Assembly (NCBI GenBank): GCA_006386115.1
Contig: VFIW01000028.1
Coordinates: 342,512 to 406,511 of the forward strand
Reading direction: 5' to 3'
DNA: 64,000 nt
From: Globisporangium splendens
Taxonomy: Eukaryota > Oomycota > Peronosporomycetes > Pythiales > Pythiaceae
Shown here: positions 12,107 through 23,380 of the stretch, piece after piece
How the letters are laid out: every line of letters begins with the position of its first letter
Numbering within the stretch: position 1 is the first letter of the stretch
Translations under genes and position numbers: made by a program
The notes under the pieces: model-generated
The model's database searches: none
Told to the model about the DNA's origin: nothing
The model's input: only the letters and a program-made list of their open reading frames with translations

Positions 12107-13753
12107 TCACTTATTTATTGCCACAGCGGTAGAACAAACGAAAGGAGTTTCTCCAGTATTTTGAATCGTTTCGTAGATCCATTGCAGCATTTTGTCGCCC
12201 CAGGCGCCGATACTCGCTCGCATCGCCTGCATTACTCGAAAATCTTGCACGATCTCGGATTTGTGCAACTTTGTCAGGGACCAGCGCGTGACGACAACAA
12301 CTTTCTCGTTCTCGTTGGCGTCGCCTACTGCTATTCCTCCTGATACTTGTTCCTCTTGGTGTTTTGGGCACGCCTGCACCGTAAACACGCACGACGTTTC
12401 TCGCAGAATGCGGGTATCAGGCTGGAGCGGGTACAACTCGTCGTCATCGACGTAGTCCACCAATATAATGCCAAACTCGCTTTCTCCCCCTTCGTCATCA
12501 TCGTCACCCTCGTTTTTGGAACGAGCAGGCTGGAATTCCGTGAACCGCACTGCGTTTGCCTCCAGGTACACGCCATCGGTCAGAGTCGAGACGACGCGAA
12601 ACTGCGCCGCCTCGCTGCAGCTGCTGTCGTCGTCGTTCTCGCGGATCGTGATGTGGCCCATCATGTCGGTGAACGTGATCTCGACGTTGTTGATGAGGAA
12701 AAGCAGGTTATCGAACACGCTTTTCACGCTCTTGGCCGCGGAGAGCGGGATGATATCAAACCCCATGACACAGTAATCTCCTCGCGCAGTCTCGAACCGC
12801 TCCTGCTCCGCGTAGAGCTTCAGCATGTCCATGCCGTGATGCCGCTCGCGCACAAAGCGCTTCGTCTGCTCCAACGCCTTGGTCCGCGCTGCCGCGAGCA
12901 CATCGCGACGCTCTTTCGGATCCTTGCTCAGGTAAATACAGACGTGAAAGGGACTACGCTCTTGTAGACTCTACAAGCGTAGTGACAGAGTTAGACGCAA
13001 ACCATTCGCTTCTGCTACACCATGCACGAATTTCGGACTTGTACCGTGTAGGAGGAGAGCATGGCTTGAAGACCAGCGAGCGCCACTTGCTGACTCTGGA
13101 TCGCGTCGTGCAGGAAATGCCCCGTTAGTTTGCCTTTTCGCAGTGGCGTCGCTGAAGCGCCATTGCGTCCGTTTGATGTTCCATTACCCATAAGCGCGTG
13201 GAACTTGAGCGCCTTGAGTTCATGCTCAAGTTCCTCCATGCGCTCCTGCAGCTGCTCGATCTCATCCTACATCACAAAGCAGCATCCGCCACATTACAAG
13301 TCTTCCGTGCATACAGCAGCACACCTCTCATATGACGACGCTCGTTACCTTGCGCACATGGTACGTGGCTTTCCGCTTCCGCCGCTTCGTCTTGACTCCA
13401 CAATCGCCATTCTCCCTCTCCGTCGGACTCTCTTTATCATCTTCAGCATGTGCGCCATTCTTAACAGCTTGTCCTGCTCCTTTTGCTGCTTTACGTGGCG
13501 CTGCTCTCATGTGTCGGAGCTGCTTTGCGCTTGGAGCGTACTGGGCGCCGTACCGCGTGCCACGTCGGGTCGTAGCTCCTTGCTGGCTGTCATCGTTCTG
13601 GGTCTCGCACTCCATCTCCTCCGAGTCGCTCAGCGAGTCCTCCTCGTCCTGCTCCTGCTTCTGCTGCTCTTCATTCGTGTCGCCTTCTTCGTCCTTGTGC
13701 ACGTGCAGCGGCATCGCCCTCCACTTGGCGTGTGCCCTGCGGCCGCGTTCCAT
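12107..13753 (-). CDS. CS3: basic/coiled-coil/START-like protein
   Basis: Exons 13753-13349, 13266-13045 and 12970-12107 (496 aa). Residues 1-135 are highly charged, with Glu/Gln-rich acidic runs followed by the basic segment TKRRKRKATYHVRK. The first intron falls immediately after it. Residues 136-209 are a leucine-heptad coil (DEIEQLQERMEELEHELKAL) ending in SQQVALAGLQAMLSSY. Residues 210-496 are the START-like domain with IREN at about 300 and DYVDDDELYPLQP at about 380. This shows the standard plan of the family: a nuclear-type basic stretch, a dimerising coil, then a putative lipid-binding cavity. The YPL in place of YPY is a small departure. Convergent with the cystatin-like gene, 197 bp apart. 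Confidence 0.82.
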
Positions 13754-14074
13754 GGTGTTAGTCGAAGAAAGTGGCGAGCAATCTCTTTATAATAGAGACT
13801 ATATCAGAAATGAAGGGATCACTTGCATGACATCACTTCCCTCGTCTACTCACAGTACACGTCGAAATCCGACGTGCATAGAAGTATATTGGATAAATAT
13901 AGAGGTTGCATCAGAAGTACAGAGGTGTGTGTTAAATGTTAACAACTAGAAGTCCGACAATGACTGAACCAACTCTACCGACAACGACTTCGGTCCACGA
14001 TGCGACAGTAAGACAAAGAGGTTTTGTACATGACTACAAGGTTTTATTTTTATTTATACGTGTGACTCACTGCG

Positions 14075-15687
14075 CTACAGGACTATATCGGTGGTGACAT
14101 TTGCAGCCTCATTGCTCAACGGCATTGGCACTTGCATTGGTGTCGGGGGAGGCGGCGCATTCAGCGGGTTCTGCAACACGGCCTTGGCGGTCTCCTCGCT
14201 CCACTTGGCGTAGATGTCGCGGATGTCCTGCAGCACCGTCACGGGCACCGGGAGGTCGGTTTTGTGCAACTTGCCGAGTGTCCAGCGCTTGAGCACAACA
14301 ATGAGCTCTTCCGTGGCTTCGTCTGCGTTGCTATTGCTGCCATCGCTCTCACTCCCGCCACTTGCGTGTGAAGGAGCCGCCTTCTCTATGTAGGAAGACG
14401 CTGTGAGCATCATGGACACGTCTCGTCGGATGCGTTCGTGCGGGCGGTACGGGTACAACTCGTCGTCGTCGATGAAGTCGCTGACGATGACCCCCATGGC
14501 GTCGCCGCCCTCGATCTCCGTTAACTCGGAGAAGAGCACCGTGTTGGTCTCGATCTGCAGTCCGTTGCCGATGGACGTCACGAGTCGGTGGTGCGAGATG
14601 TTCTTGTCCGAGTTGTCGTCGTCCTCGCGGATCGTGACGTGGCCCATAGTCTCCGACAGCATGATCTCGATGTTGCCGATGTAGTACAGCATCGTGTTGA
14701 ACACGGACTTGACGGATGCCGCGCCGCGGATCGGCACGATGTCGAACCGCAGCGAACAGAAATCGCCATGCGCGGTCTCGAAGCGCTCTTCTTCGACGTA
14801 CGTCTTGGTGACATCGAGACCGCGACTGCGCTCCTCGATGAAGTGCTTGGCTTCCAGGATCTTGTGATCCTTGAGTTGCAGCAGCGTTGCTTGCCGCTCG
14901 CTCAGCTCCGTGCCGAGACGGATCGTCGTCTCAATCGGACTGTGTTCCTGTAGACTCTGCCAAAATAATCACAAACATCATGCGCCAGTATAAGGTTATT
15001 ATAGTGAGCAGCAATACACGTAAAAGCAAAGGGCTCATGGCTTACCGAGTATTTCGATAGCATCGCTTGCAGCCCAGCGACCGCCAGTTGGTGTTTCTGA
15101 ATCGCATCGGTGAGAATGGTCTTTGTCAGGTGAGTCCGCGCCTGGCTCTGAGCACGAAAGTTGCCGTGCACGACGGTCTGGTATTTCAGCGTGTTGAGCT
15201 GCGCCTGGAGCTCGTCCAGGTGCTTCAGGAGCTCCTCTTTCTCCTCTTTGCGCGCGAGGTACGACGCCTTCCGCTTCGGTCGCTTCTTCTGCGACAGCGT
15301 ATGACCACTCTTGTTGAGTTTTAACAACGATGAGGAGGAGGACACATACTTGCTGCTGCTGCGTGTCACGATCGGATTCGAACTGTTCGCTTTCGTTGCA
15401 TTGCTCCTGTTTCTCGATGGCTGTGTCTGCTGTCGAGCCACGTTTGGCACGCGACGTGGCGGGAGCTGGAACTCGTCCTTGAGGATCGCGCTCGTGTTGC
15501 CATCGCTCTCGCTCGCGTCCTCGTGGAGCAATAACTGAAATGACTGCCGTGGCGGCGAGCAGAAAGCCGCAGGTTCCAGTTCCTTTGCATTGGAGGTCAC
15601 GAACGGTGCATCTGGCACTATTGGTGTTGTTGGCATCGCACTGACGGAGCATGTGAGCTGCGCGGGCAGCATGAACGACGACGCCAT
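14075..15687 (-). CDS. CS4: basic/coiled-coil/START-like protein, two exons
   Basis: Exons 15687-15046 and 14956-14075 (507 aa). Unlike most relatives the basic segment (KKRPKRKASYLARKEEKEE) runs into the coil (LLKHLDELQAQLNTLKYQ) without an intron, so exons 1 and 2 of the other genes are fused. The coil ends at residue 214 in HQLAVAGLQAMLSKYS. The START-like part has IREDDDN and DFIDDDELYPYRP at about 373, then a long Ser-rich loop before LIVVLKRW. The N-terminus is Ser/Asn-rich with many SP/TP sites. A (CT)n tract sits directly before the ATG on the coding strand. It is tandem with CS3 in the same orientation. Confidence 0.83.
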
Positions 15688-15690
15688 GGC

Positions 15691-15722
<32 letters not shown>
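15688..15722 (-). repeat. (CT)n tract abutting the CS4 start codon
   Basis: An uninterrupted run of GA on the plus strand (CT on the coding strand) ends a few bases before the CS4 ATG, so it would lie in the 5' leader or core promoter. It is a simple repeat with a possible promoter role. Confidence 0.6.
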
Positions 15723-15723
<1 letters not shown>

Positions 15724-16838
15724 GGGGAAACCAAAAGTGTAGGTAGCTGGAGGCGTGCTGCGCGCATTCGTTGGCCGGAAGGCGAGTGCGTGGCGTCAGC
15801 ACCGGCGTGCGGCGTCAACATCGACGCGCGATCACGGACCACTAGCTGTGTTCAGCATCCCACACAATCAGGACTTTCGCTTGCACCTGACTCGGGATGG
15901 GGTCGCTGAACTTGCTCTCTTTAGTGAAATCTCATAGTTGATAATGTAGGTATCGAGGCTTGGTATCTACAGTGTGCAGGAGAGAACTGAGACTGAGACG
16001 TGGTAAGTGTGTATCTTGGCTAGTTTAATAAATCACATTTAAGGAGAGTTGTGACGAAGCAGCAGTCGGCTCTCTGCATTGGAAATGCGTCGAGTAAACT
16101 GTTTGTCGCATGTGGTGGGGAGCCCATGCAGCCTCTCACAACCTGTGTACGGAGAGTGACTCACTCGCTGTCACCTCGTGTCGAAGAACCAATGCCATTG
16201 CCAATTCAATTGTGCTTCAGTTTCTCCATCTTTTGTCTGTTCACAACCGCTCTAAGGTGCTGTAGGAACAGCGACTGGGCTTGCGTAAAGCTCAAGTTTT
16301 GGAACCCATTTTGTCATTCCTCCCACTGTTTGGGCACGCACCACTTTGCATGTGGGTCATCATCATGTGAAATGCACACGACTTGCTCTCAAGATGCATG
16401 TGTCCTGTTTTGTCCTTTTTCTTTTGCTCCAAGCAATCTCACAGTAAAACCAAAATGACAACATAGGATGGTAAAACCAAATGACGAAATGGGCTTTGTC
16501 ATTTTTTTACTGCAAGAAATGTTGTAGAAAGCCAAAATGATGAAACAGGATAAATGCAGTTTTTAATGGGGATCGGCATCATCACAGGATGTGATTTCTT
16601 CAGATGATGCGCCGTCGTGATCAGGAGTCGTACCGTGAGAGACATGATATATTTATGTATTGTACATTGAAGAGCTCTTCAAGTGCAACCAGATCCAGCA
16701 GCAGCGCACTTTCTCACCAAGCAGCCCAAGCACGATGTTTATGGTGGCTTCGCAATCAGCGCATCTCACAAAGCCAAGTAGGACCTGCACCTTGAGCACT
16801 GTGGGATCACTGCACAGCGCCATGACCTTCACTTGGTG
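15723..16838. other. Intergenic region between CS4 and CS5
   Basis: About 1.1 kb between the CS4 start and the CS5 stop. The 16051-16458 frame is Cys/Ser-rich with no recognised domain. AT-rich runs near 16450-16560 look like non-coding sequence. No gene supported. Confidence 0.4.
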
Positions 16839-18442
16839 CTACATGGCTGCGTTCATCTGCATTGCAACTCGCGCGGCGTTGATGGCGTTGCGCTTTTCGA
16901 TCAGCGCGTTGAGCATCTCTTTCGCCCAATGGCCGACGCGATCGGGCATCTCTGTGAGGAATTCAGGCGGGAGATCGAATTGCGGCCGATGCAACTTGGA
17001 GCGCAGCCAGCGTGTGACTGTGATCACGACCTCCCCTTCGTCATTATTGTCACCACCATTGAATTCAGTATTGCCTTCCTTTCGGCGCTCAGCTGTGATC
17101 TGCAGCACGGCCGAGATGTCATTTCGAAGCCGCTCTGACGGACGGTACGGATACAAATCATCACAGTCGATAAAATCGGCGACGATCATTCCGCTGCCGA
17201 GGTCGCCATTGCTCTCGTGTTCGTTGAAATCGGAAAAGTGCACCGTGCTGAATTCCACTTGCACGCCGTAATCATTGGTCGCAAGCAGTCGGTGATGCGC
17301 GATGCTCTTGTCGCCACTTTCGTCGTCCTCTCGGATCGTCAGCACTCCCATGGTCTCGGAAATGCTGATTTCGACGTTGAAGATGAAATAGAAGAGCGTG
17401 TCGAAGATCTCGCGCACGCTCGTCACACCCGGGAGCGGCGTGATGTCGAAGCGTATGGCACAAAAGCCTCCATCGTCGGTCTCAAAGCGCTCTTCTTCCG
17501 CGAACAGCTTGGTCAAATCCATGCCGCGGCTGCGCTCGGTGAGAAACCGTTTCCCCTCAGCGAGTTTCACTTCTTTCAGCGCCTGCAGCGTCGCACGCCT
17601 GGCAGCAGGATCTTTGCCCAAACGGATGGGCGTCGTAATCGGGCTCACCTTTTGCTGGCTCTACGGGGATATGGGACAAGAAGAGAGAATCGCGTGAATG
17701 TCTTGTCAAAATGCCGCTAATTATGCAGCAGGTTGCGGTCGTACCACGTAATTCGAGAGCACGGCCTGGACACTCGCCAACGACAGCTGCTGCGCCTTGA
17801 TCGCATCGCGCAGGACGTCTCCAATGAATCCAGCGAGTTGATCGTTCGGCTTGTGCGTTTTGCCACCGTTGTCTGCCGAAGGCATCAGAGCGCGATACTG
17901 GAAACCCAACAGCTCAGCCTGGAGCTTCTCGAGCTCCTGTTCCAGCTTCTGCTTCTCTTCCTACTCGCATGAACAACAAAGCAATAACAAGTCACTGCTA
18001 TGCCTCATATCCTCGGTGCATATTCCAGTGCTGCCAGCCGCATCGAACATGCACACAGCAATATACCCACTCTCTGGATCACGTGCGTCGCTTTCCGAGG
18101 TTTCGCGGAGCTCTTCGCTGCACTCGCCACGTCATCTGTCGATCCCTGGTCCGCGTCATGCACCGCGATATCCGCATTCGATGCCGAACTATGCGAATAC
18201 TCGTCGCTCTCGTCGCATTGTGCACGTTGTACTCTTCTTCGCTGTGCGCCGCGTCGATCGAGAACGTTCGCCATTCGCGTGCGACGCGCGGACGAGGCGC
18301 TCAGCGTCGCCAGCACCATGGCGTCAGCAGCGACATCGCGTGCGTGAGTCCGCGGCGCGATCGCTTGCAGCCGCGTGTGGGGCTTGGCGCCGCCGTCCCT
18401 GTGGCTGCGCTTCCGCGTCGCTCTTCGCGTCGTTACCGTCAT
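16839..18442 (-). CDS. CS5: basic/coiled-coil/START-like protein
   Basis: Exons 18442-18071, 17960-17745 and 17660-16839 (469 aa). The frame extends to 18454 only through a TTG, so the ATG at 18442 is taken as the start. The N-terminus is Arg-rich (TTRRATRKRSHRDGG, then RRGAQRRRVQR) and ends in KPRKATHVIQR at the intron. The coil (EEKQKLEQELEKLQAELLGFQYRAL) and its end (AQQLSLASVQAVLSNYV) are closest to CS6. The START-like domain has IREDDESGDKSIAHHRL and DFIDCDDLYPYRPSERLR at about 357. The donor of intron 1 is GTGGGT, weaker than the usual GTACGT. CS5 and CS6 are head-to-head sisters separated by 459 bp. Confidence 0.8.
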
Positions 18443-18901
18443 TGTTGTGTTCAAAATGCTTTTCGACCTTTTTCCAAGTCAACACAATCAAGGAAGTACA
18501 GTAAAACCTCCAACAGAAAGAATGGATGAATGATATGAAATGGCAAAGACATCACGAATACAAGGTATGCTCGAGCATTCAAAATGAAAGGTGGAACGTG
18601 CCAGCAATATTTACATTTTGGGATTCCTCCTTAAACAAATGCAGCATTGATGGATCACACCGATCAGGGTATGATGTCATACAGTTTTTGTTCTGTAAGT
18701 GGCAATCTGGAATTATGTCGACTTACCTAAAGTCGACGCTCCTGAACTGATTGCTTCACTCACAATGTTGGTCATCGGTTGCTTCGATTGCGCACTGCGC
18801 GTAATCGCAAACCGTCCCCATGAAGAAACAGAGCTCTCTCTTTCTCTCTCTCTCTCTCAGCGCTTCATTCGCGCATTCTCCACCACAAACAGCAGGTCTC
18901 A
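18443..18901. promoter_or_regulatory. Divergent promoter region between CS5 and CS6
   Basis: 459 bp shared by two divergent sister genes. A (CT)n tract lies at about 18835-18860 on the CS6 coding strand. At 18864-18881 TTCATTCGCGCATTCTCC resembles the oomycete initiator pattern (TCATT followed by CA-T-T), about 20 bp before the CS6 ATG. The match is imperfect by spacing, so this is tentative. Confidence 0.35.
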
Positions 18902-20230
18902 ATGGCGTCGTCTGAGTATCGCGTGGATCCGCCTTCGCACGACGACGAGAGTGACAGCGTGAGCAGCAGCAGCAACAGCTCCCCTGTGGTCCCCAGACGC
19001 ACATCAACACGACGCACACGACATCATCCTGCTTGTCCAGCTACGGTGACGGCAAAGAGCTACAAAGCGCGGAAACCGAGCCATATCGTGCGCAAAGTAC
19101 GTCTTGTGCCTAGCCCCCAGTGCTGTTGTTGCTGTATAATTCCGTAATGATCGTTTTTGCATTGTGCACGCTGCCGCAGGAAGAGAAGGAGCACTTGGAG
19201 AAGCAGTTGGAGAAATTGCAGGCGGAGCTCCTGGGTTTCAAGTACCGCGCGCTGGTCCCGACCACCTCGTGTGGACGCAATGTGAACAGCAGCAGCAGCT
19301 CTGCGCTCCAGGATGGTTCCACTGAGAGCGTCCTGCGCGGCGCGATCAAGATCCAGCAAATGTCGCTCGCGAGTGTTCAAGCCGCGCTTTCCACGTATGT
19401 GGTAAGATACGTGTTGTGCTCGTTTGGGTGGCTTGATGGGACTGACATTATTCCCATTTGTTTAGAGCCATCATACTAAAGTGAGCCCGATCCAGACGCC
19501 GATCCGGCTCGGACGCGATCTCGCAGCGCGCCGCCAGACCCTGCAATCCATGCGACTCAAGAAGCTGGCGGACGCGCGCACATTTCTCGCCGAACGCAGT
19601 CGCGACATGGACCGAACCAGGCATTATTCGGAAGAAGAGCGCTTTGAGACCGAAGAAGGCGATTTCTGTGCGCTGCGGTTCGATATCACGCCGCTGATCG
19701 GCAACACATCGAGCGTCAAGAAACTCTTTGACGCGCTTCTGTACTATATCTTTAATGTCGAGATCAGCACCACCGAGTCGTTCGGCAACATCACAATCCG
19801 AGAGGACGACGACAATGGCGAGACGAGCACGTCGATCCATCGCCTCGTGACCACGAGCGCCAATGGTGTGCAAGTCGAGTTCGGTGTTGCACATTTCTCG
19901 GACTTTGACGAAAGCAGCTACGGCGGTCTCGGCAGCGGCGCCATCGTCGCTGACTTTGTCGATGAAGACGAACTGTACCCGTATCGCCCCTCAGAGCGCG
20001 TGCGCAATGATCTCACGGCCGTGGTGACAATCACACCAGAGCGACGGAAGCGCAATGAGGACGATAGCGACGGAGACGACGAAACGGTCATCACCGTCAC
20101 GCGCTGGTCGTTGCTCAGGTTGCATCGCGCCGAGTTTGAGATCTCAAACGCAGCGAAGGATGCTTTACGAGATCGTCTTGGATGCTGGTGGGATGACGTG
20201 CTCAAGACCATGCGCGACAACCTTGCTTGA
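18902..20230 (+). CDS. CS6: basic/coiled-coil/START-like protein
   Basis: Exons 18902-19096, 19180-19401 and 19466-20230 (393 aa). The N-terminus is short (65 aa), Ser-rich, ending SYKARKPSHIVRK exactly at the intron. The coil (EEKEHLEKQLEKLQAELLGF) runs to KIQQMSLASVQAALSTYV. The START-like domain begins SPIQTPIRLGRD and contains IREDDDNGE, a VQVEFGVAHFSDF strand and DFVDEDELYPYRPSERVR at about 301. Similarity to CS5 along the whole length, in opposite orientation, marks an inverted duplication of one gene. It is a compact, clean member and a good reference for the family. Confidence 0.85.
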
Positions 20231-21101
20231 GACCAGGCGTGGGAACTTGTGATTGACTGGATGACCGGGTTGGGCCGATGAGATGGTCCCTTCCACATGG
20301 ACGTGTATGCACCACCAAACAAAGCGGTGTTTGGTGATTATGTATTAATATCAAATGAGTCTCCCTTGCTGTCAGTGCCAACCATATTTTGCGACCCCGA
20401 CAGTGATCTCGATTCTGTGCCAATGTGACAGCCTAGCAAATGGCTACCCTGATGCTCACATCACAGCCAGAACCAGAACACTTACATTTGTGTGACCACC
20501 GACGCAGGAGCGAGAACAAACATCGAGGAAATTCAAATTCAGATATTGACCATAGCCTCTAGGATGTGCTATTGAAAGGGATCGCACTGGTCGACATAAG
20601 CATAGGTCGTGTGAGGGAGGATAGATTTCGACATGCGTAGTGACATGGGACCGCTTTCGGTTCTGCTCACAGTTTCTCAATGATCCTGCTGTTGGTTCTC
20701 ATTTCGGGTACAGTGCACGAGCCAAGGGAGTGGATATGGACATTCATAACACGCAGATCTGGTGGAGTTCACTTCATGAGCACGATGAGAAGGAAAATGT
20801 ACATGATCGATAAGAACTAATTCTGTAATTCGATGGTGCAGAAATGCCAAATTTCTGGTGAGATACCACAAGAAAACATACCTCAGTATTATTAATCCGG
20901 TCTTCAAAAGCAAGAATATCGACAATCTACCGGTATCCGCTGACTTCTTTGCACTTGAACAGTCAAAGAAGTCCCACATCTTTTCCTAATGTACCGGCAA
21001 ATACCGGTATTGTCCAAAGTCTGAAGCATTCGACACCATTTCTAGCCAATGAACGTCGCGATGTGAAAATGCTTTTGGTTCATCATTCGAACTTCATCAC
21101 A
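20231..21101. other. Intergenic region between CS6 and CS7
   Basis: About 870 bp, AT-rich. It contains short palindromic ACCGGTA units near 20930 and 20990-21010 (taccggtat and taccggcaaataccggtat). No coding feature recognised. Confidence 0.4.
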
Positions 21102-22606
21102 ATGCCCACGACATCGATGACTTCTGCGCGCGCCATGGCGGCACCGGCGCCTCCTTCAAGGCGCAAAGCGCAGGATCCGCACGCAGGAAGCGACAAGCTG
21201 CTCGACCACACGTTCCTGCACACGATCTCGACGGCGAAGCCCGTCGCAGGCACGAAGCGCGCGCTTCTGTCGCTGGAGCCGAACGACGAGGACGAGACTA
21301 CAAGCGGCGACAAAAGCGACGGAAAGGAGCATTCGGATGATACTGCAAGCCCGACGCGCCCGAAGAAGAAACAGCCAAAGCCGACGCATGTGTTGCGCAG
21401 AGTACGTCAATCTAACTGCTCTGTGTGTCCCTTTGCTGCGATTTCTTGTGTGTTGAATGTTACTGGTTGTACATTGTTTCAGGAAGCCAAGGACAAGTTG
21501 GTGGACGAGATCCGACACTTGGAGGCGCGCGCGGCATTGCTGCGCCAAGAAACCGGTCAGTTGGACCGCAAAGCGACCGAGCAGAGATTGCTCCTGAACG
21601 CCAACCTCCGCGAAGCGCTCTTGCAGCAGGACTTGGTCATCGCCACCACTCAGTCGCTGTTCTCCGGACTCAGCGTACGTCGAAATGTGAACAGCATTAC
21701 TGAGATACGCACGCGTGCCCTCGTAGAAACTAACAAAAGTGAATTGCGTGTTGTGTATTGCGGTTGTAGCATTCGCGTGCGACGAGTCCGATTGAAACTG
21801 ACATCCACTTGACCTCGGACTGGGAGCAACGGCGCCAAGTGCTGCTCGACATGAAAGACGAAAAGATCCGATATGCGCATCGCTTCCTCGTCGAGCGAAC
21901 GCGGCACATGAATCCATTCAAGAAATCCTGTGAGGTGTCGCAATTTGAGTCCGACGACGGTGACGATCTGTGCACAGTACGAGTGGATGTGACGCCATTC
22001 GAAGGCGTCAAGAGCATGCGCCAAGTGTTCGAAGCGCTCCAGTTTTATCTTGTGAACTTGGAGATTACCCACACCGAAATGTCGGGCAACGTGACCATTC
22101 GCGAGAACGAGGACGACACCGAGAAAGCCATCTTGCAGCATCGGCTGGTGACGTCCGAATCCTCGGGTGTGTTGCTGGAAAAGAATGCGGTGATGTTTCT
22201 TGATCAATCGGGGGTCGATGCCGACAATATCGAGGACCAGTACGCTGTTGTGGCAGGCGACTTTGTGAACCAAGACGATCTGTACCCGTACTGTCCGACC
22301 CAGCGAATCCGGAAAGATGCGACCAGTGTGATCAAGTTATCAGTGTACAGACGACGTCGAGCCACTCCACATCGTCTTCATGACGATGACTTGCATCCTA
22401 CTGATCCAACAGCTACGGACGAACTCGTTGTGGTGCTGATGCGATGGTTCCTGTTGCGGATCCGCCGCCATCCAGATTTGGACATTCCCAAGCAGGTCTT
22501 CCAGGCGGTTTCCAACAGTCAGAGCAGAGCGCTCGACGCGATGCTCCAAACCATGCAGCAGTGCGTTTTCCCAACCGCTACGGCGCCATGGTGTGAATCA
22601 GTGTGA
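21102..22606 (+). CDS. CS7: basic/coiled-coil/START-like protein
   Basis: Exons 21102-21401, 21483-21674 and 21770-22606 (442 aa from the ATG at 21102; an in-frame ATG at 21069 is also possible). The N-terminus shares HTFLHTIST with CS9 (there ATFLHTIST), then an acidic stretch and PKKKQPKPTHVLRR at the intron. The 64-residue coil (EAKDKLVDEIRHLEARAALLR) ends QQDLVIATTQSLFSGLS. The START-like domain begins SPIETDIHLTSDWEQRR and has IRENEDD and DFVNQDDLYPYCP at about 328, with Asn replacing the second Asp of the signature. CS7, CS8 and CS9 share the 192-nt second exon and form a clade. Confidence 0.84.
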
Positions 22607-22785
22607 GTATTTCCCTTTGGTACTAAACAGCAGTGTATCATTCAGTCGTAGTTCGTCGGTCTATCGTGCATGTAATTAGGATTTTGTTTTTGCTTCGATT
22701 TCATAGAAGAACTAGACCCACTGGCACTTGGGTCGCTCCAGCATTTGACCAAACATGAAATGCGAGCAAGGGCGGGTGTGCAAGC

Positions 22786-23000
22786 TTTGAACGCAGGTGG
22801 GAAGATGTCAGAGGCAGGTACTCAGCATTGAAGCAATTCTGTGGAGATCTGGCCATTGCTTCTCCAAACACAGCGACAGTGGAGTCCGATTTTTCTATGA
22901 TCGGGTGGGAAACGAATAGTTTCCTTACAACTTGACGGACTTTAGCTTGGAAAGGATGCTGCATTGCAAGCAATTTAGTCAGCTTCAGCGACTTGGTAAG
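22786..23000 (+). mobile_element. Relic of a hAT-type transposase C-terminus
   Basis: Plus-strand translation from 22786 reads ALKQFCGDLAIASPNTATVE then SDFSMIGWET. After a one-base shift near 22913 it continues NLTDFSLERMLHCKQF. The PNTATVESDFS block corresponds to the dimerisation segment (A-S-x-E-R-x-F-S) of hAT transposases, in a variant I know from oomycete elements. The frameshift and missing upstream domains make it a dead fragment. Its ends were not found. Confidence 0.55.
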
Positions 23001-23380
23001 CAATCGTCGCTCGTAAATGGACATGAAGAAGCATGAAGAGGTCGGAAGTTGTTTCCAACTGGATTTGTCACACACTCTTCTATATTAAAATACCCCTATC
23101 TCCCCCTAAAAACCCTGCATCAGACAATTAGGGTATTGTCCCAATTTAAAGAGTCCCGATTGTAATCGCCGCATCATCATGCGTCATCGCGCTGCCACAA
23201 CGATTACGCACATTTGCACCACCCATTCGTCCATCCACCCAAATATCCACATGTCGCGTATCAATGTCGATGACGTATCTTGTGTCGACCAACATTCTGC
23301 ACTGCATTTATCGCTTGTAGATCAGAACCTGGTGGCACTCGAGAACAGCTCCGTTCATCGTAATCAAAGCGACGACAGAC

